Source: Kriegella aquimaris (GTDB lineage: Bacteria > Bacteroidota > Bacteroidia > Flavobacteriales > Flavobacteriaceae). From it: DNA of 64,000 nt. The notes under the pieces were generated by a model. That model was not told the DNA's origin, ran no database searches, and worked only from the letters and a program-made list of their open reading frames with translations. The DNA lies in assembly GCF_900103215.1 (NCBI RefSeq), contig NZ_FNGV01000008.1, positions 1 through 64,000 on the forward strand. Direction: 5' to 3'. Made by a program: the position numbers and the translations under genes. Shown one piece after another: positions 61,660 through 64,000 of the stretch. The stretch's first letter is position 1. Every line of letters starts with the position of its first letter.

Positions 61660-62670
61660 ATGAGTATCAGTATAAAGACCAAACATACTACGCGGAGACT
61701 CTGTCACCTGATTTTACTTTTCTTGGTCCTGAGCGGTTGCAGCCCAAAGGAAGAACCCGAATTTTTATTACGAACGGCACTGCTGGTCAATGAAGACCAT
61801 ACTTGGTTCAAAGCTTTTGTCTATTTTGGTGGAATCTTGGAAGAACGCTCCGACGGGCGTATTAAGGTTGAAATCTATCCTTCGGAACAATTGGCCAAGG
61901 AAATTGAGGCCATTCGTCTGATACAGGCAGAAGTAATCGATATGACGACCACAGGGTCTACATTGACCAATTGGTTCGAGGCAGCCACTTTTTGTGAACT
62001 CCCCTTTTTGATGCAAGACTCTACCGATATGAATCGTTATATAAATGGTCCGGTCGGAAAATTGATGGAGGATGAAATGATAAAAAAAGCAGGGCTTCGG
62101 GCTCTGGGGCATTTTGAACGAGGGCCAAGACATTTGACTTCCAACAGACCAATACGTCATCCCGATGATTTAAAAGGACTGATTATAAGAGTGCCCAACG
62201 TGCCGGCATTTGTGACCACATGGAGCGCTTTAGGTGCAAAACCGACCCCTATGGCATTTTCCGAAGTTTTCACATCGCTGCAACAAGGCACGATCCAGGC
62301 ACAGGAAAATCCGTTTGCGATGATCAATAACGCAGGTTTCTCCGAGGTGCAAAAATACCTGAATTTGACAGGGCATGTTATAAGTTGGGTGTACCCCGTA
62401 GTAGGAGAAAAACAATTCCAAAAATTACCCCCAGACCTTCAGGAAATATTTCTACAGGCAGGTAAAGAAATGCAGGCCTATGAACATCGCCTTTTTTTAG
62501 AAAATGAAAAGAGTGTACAAAATGAATTAAAGGCCGACGGAATGCAATTTATCGAGGTGGATAAGGAAGCTTTTGCAAAAAAATGTGAACAGGCCATTTA
62601 CGATAGTCTTTCCCCAGAAATGCAGAAGATTTACGACGAACTGAAACAAGAAAAAGACGATGCTATATAA
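61660..62670 (+). CDS. dctP: TRAP transporter substrate-binding protein (DctP family)
   Basis: About 336 residues from ATG 61660, whose N-terminus is a lipoprotein signal (LILLFLVLSGC); an upstream TTG at 61615 is less likely. The DctP fold is shown by IKVEIYPSEQLAKEIEAIRL, GLIIRVPNVPAFVTTWSALG with the Arg that binds the substrate carboxylate, and PTPMAFSEVFTSLQQGTIQA. It should bind a carboxylate in the periplasm and hand it to the DctQM permease encoded next. Anchored lipid form is uncommon for this family but occurs in Bacteroidota. Confidence 0.93.
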   Translation: MSISIKTKHTTRRLCHLILLFLVLSGCSPKEEPEFLLRTALLVNEDHTWFKAFVYFGGILEERSDGRIKVEIYPSEQLAKEIEAIRLIQAEVIDMTTTGSTLTNWFEAATFCELPFLMQDSTDMNRYINGPVGKLMEDEMIKKAGLRALGHFERGPRHLTSNRPIRHPDDLKGLIIRVPNVPAFVTTWSALGAKPTPMAFSEVFTSLQQGTIQAQENPFAMINNAGFSEVQKYLNLTGHVISWVYPVVGEKQFQKLPPDLQEIFLQAGKEMQAYEHRLFLENEKSVQNELKADGMQFIEVDKEAFAKKCEQAIYDSLSPEMQKIYDELKQEKDDAI

Positions 62671-63124
62671 AGCAATAGGGCGTCTACTAAAAATTGGCAC
62701 ACTCTTAAGTACATGGGGGTTAATGGCAACGGTTTTGCTTCAGATTTTTTGCCGTTTTTCGCCCTTTGATACACCGTCATGGACAGAAGAAGCCTCCCGG
62801 CTTTTCTTTATTTATGCCATGTCTTTTGCGGCTGGTCTGGCCATGAAGAATGACTTTTATGTGCATCTTGATATGTTCTATAATCGCTTTCCTGCACGGT
62901 TCAAGAAAATTTTGAATCTTGGTATTCCTGTAATTTCGCTGCTTCTTTTTTTGATTATGGCCTTTTATTCCATAAAATTCATAGTCTTGGGAATTCCCGA
63001 AAAATCACCTAGTATGGGTTTCAATATGGGCGTAGCATTCTGTAGTATGTTTATTATGTCAGCATCTATAAGTTATTATCTCTGGAGAAAAATCCATAAA
63101 ATATACAAATCCACAAAAGTATGA
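62660..63124 (+). CDS. dctQ: TRAP transporter small permease (DctQ family)
   Basis: A 154-residue protein with four membrane segments and the typical TPSWTEEASRLFFIYAMSFA motif, plus GFNMGVAFCSMFIMSASI at the end. It overlaps dctP by 11 bases and dctM by four (ATGA). It is the small membrane subunit of a Na+-driven carboxylate importer. Confidence 0.92.
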   Translation: MLYKAIGRLLKIGTLLSTWGLMATVLLQIFCRFSPFDTPSWTEEASRLFFIYAMSFAAGLAMKNDFYVHLDMFYNRFPARFKKILNLGIPVISLLLFLIMAFYSIKFIVLGIPEKSPSMGFNMGVAFCSMFIMSASISYYLWRKIHKIYKSTKV

Positions 63125-64000
63125 TTTGGATACTCGTAATCGTTTTTGTGCTGTGTCTGGTGCTTCGGTTTCCGATTGCTTTTGCTTTGGGACTGTCCTG
63201 TTTGAGTTATTTGATTGCAAAGGGAGTCCCGCTTATAATTGTTCCGATGAAGATGTACTCAGGCATCGATGTTTTTGTACTGTTGAGTGTGCCGGGATTC
63301 ATTATGGCGGGTAACTTGATGAACCAAGGGGGGTTGACCGAAAAAATAATTAAGTTCTGCAACCATCTTTTGGGACACATTCGCGGCGGACTTTCATTGG
63401 TGAATATCGGGGCTTCGATGCTTTTCGCAGGAATTTCCGGAACGGCAATTTCCGATACGGCCAGTATGGGGTCGATAATGATACCTGCAATGAAAAAGGA
63501 AGGTTATGACACTGGTTTTTCATGTGCGGTCACCGCCGCTAGCTCTACCGTAGGGCCAATAATACCGCCAAGTGTGCCGATGATTATTGCGGCAACGTTG
63601 AGCGGTCTGTCGGTGGGGAAATTGTTTTTGGCAGGTGCACTTCCAGGGTTGTTACTGGGTATTGGTCTTTTATTCACCGCCTATTTTATTTCTAAGAAAA
63701 AGAATTATCCCAAACATGCGCGTAGTAGTTTAAAAGAGGTTGCCCGTGGTTTTGTCGATACCTTTTGGTCGCTTTTGATGACCTTTATCATCCTTTATGG
63801 AATTATCGGAGGTATTTTCACGCCGACGGAAGCTTCGATTATAGCTGTAGTTTATGCCTTGGTAATCGGTAAATTCGTTTATAAAAAATTGAATTACAAA
63901 AACATACAGGTCATTTTGCTCGATAGCATGAAGACTTCCGCTTCGTTAATGGTTTTGGTTGGTTTTGCAAACCTCTTCGGTTACATTCTGATTACAGAGC
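63121..64000 (+). CDS. dctM: TRAP transporter large permease (DctM family), cut by the window end
   Basis: Begins at ATG 63121, overlapping the dctQ stop. About 293 residues are visible before the right edge; the family is about 430. DctM signatures include LSVPGFIMAGNLMNQGGLTE, MLFAGISGTAISDTASMGSI, STVGPIIPPSVPMIIAATLS and IIGGIFTPTEASIIAVVYAL. Multi-pass inner-membrane protein that forms the transport path for the substrate delivered by DctP. The rest lies outside the window. Confidence 0.94.
   Translation, partial: MIWILVIVFVLCLVLRFPIAFALGLSCLSYLIAKGVPLIIVPMKMYSGIDVFVLLSVPGFIMAGNLMNQGGLTEKIIKFCNHLLGHIRGGLSLVNIGASMLFAGISGTAISDTASMGSIMIPAMKKEGYDTGFSCAVTAASSTVGPIIPPSVPMIIAATLSGLSVGKLFLAGALPGLLLGIGLLFTAYFISKKKNYPKHARSSLKEVARGFVDTFWSLLMTFIILYGIIGGIFTPTEASIIAVVYALVIGKFVYKKLNYKNIQVILLDSMKTSASLMVLVGFANLFGYILITE

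Noticed and set aside
63126-63314. A 62-codon frame overlapping the end of the window
   Set aside because: The frame at 63121 encodes a clear DctM permease through the right edge; the shorter frame is its shadow.

Overview
The window looks like a chromosomal segment of a marine polysaccharide-degrading member of the Bacteroidota, most likely Flavobacteriaceae (relatives of Zobellia, Maribacter or Arenibacter). The evidence is AT-rich DNA, Bacteroidota-type promoter motifs (TAnnTTTG), a CarboxypepD_reg-type TonB-dependent receptor, formylglycine sulfatases, a PL10 pectate lyase and an integrase of the Bacteroidota type. The genus is inference; no rRNA or species marker is present.

Region 1 (1-18.5 kb) is an integrated defence island. 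A tyrosine recombinase (16989-18209, minus) sits beside a 3' fragment of tRNA-Asn (18425-18468) that is followed by a terminator, a typical attachment-site layout; the other end lies left of the window. Cargo: a WYL regulator, a gene with an in-frame stop, a 1005-aa protein plus a 1962-aa DUF1998 helicase (best read as Druantia type III DruH-DruE), a secreted HNH nuclease, decayed genes, a GmrSD-like DUF262/DUF1524 nuclease, and an unrecognised three-gene set built around a divergent SF2-like ATPase.

Region 2 (18.7-35.4 kb): a DUF1593 protein and a PL10 pectate lyase (both exported, minus strand); a response regulator, histidine kinase, TonB-type receptor and four-repeat membrane protein (COG4705-like) cluster; a cupin gene broken by one TGA; an LTA-synthase-like phosphoglycerol transferase overlapping a diacylglycerol-kinase-like gene; an S1 sulfatase; and an odd subtilase with Glu at the usual Asp position.

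Region 3 (35.5-48.1 kb): L-serine dehydratase; a zinc alcohol dehydrogenase divergent from a DUF5690 membrane protein and a phosphodiesterase-like lipoprotein; an AraC regulator divergent from three genes of trans-4-hydroxy-L-proline breakdown (DapA-like deaminase, epimerase, FAD oxidase); a second sulfatase; and a CbpA/CbpM co-chaperone pair.

Region 4 (48.3-64 kb): one long plus-strand run. It begins with Planctomycete-type genes (PSCyt/DUF1549/DUF1553 cytochrome, DUF1501 protein, beta-propeller, DUF2231-cytochrome-LRR protein, CBM9-like protein, sorbosone/sugar-dehydrogenase-like cytochrome). It continues with an exported amidohydrolase, an exported RidA, an exported SelA/DgaE-like PLP enzyme, a lipoprotein RidA and a three-part TRAP transporter. 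Enzymes that are normally cytoplasmic all carry export signals here, which suggests that an amino acid or amino-sugar acid is deacylated and deaminated in the periplasm and the resulting keto acid is taken up by TRAP. This is the most interesting candidate for an undescribed system in the window; the substrate is not shown by the sequence.
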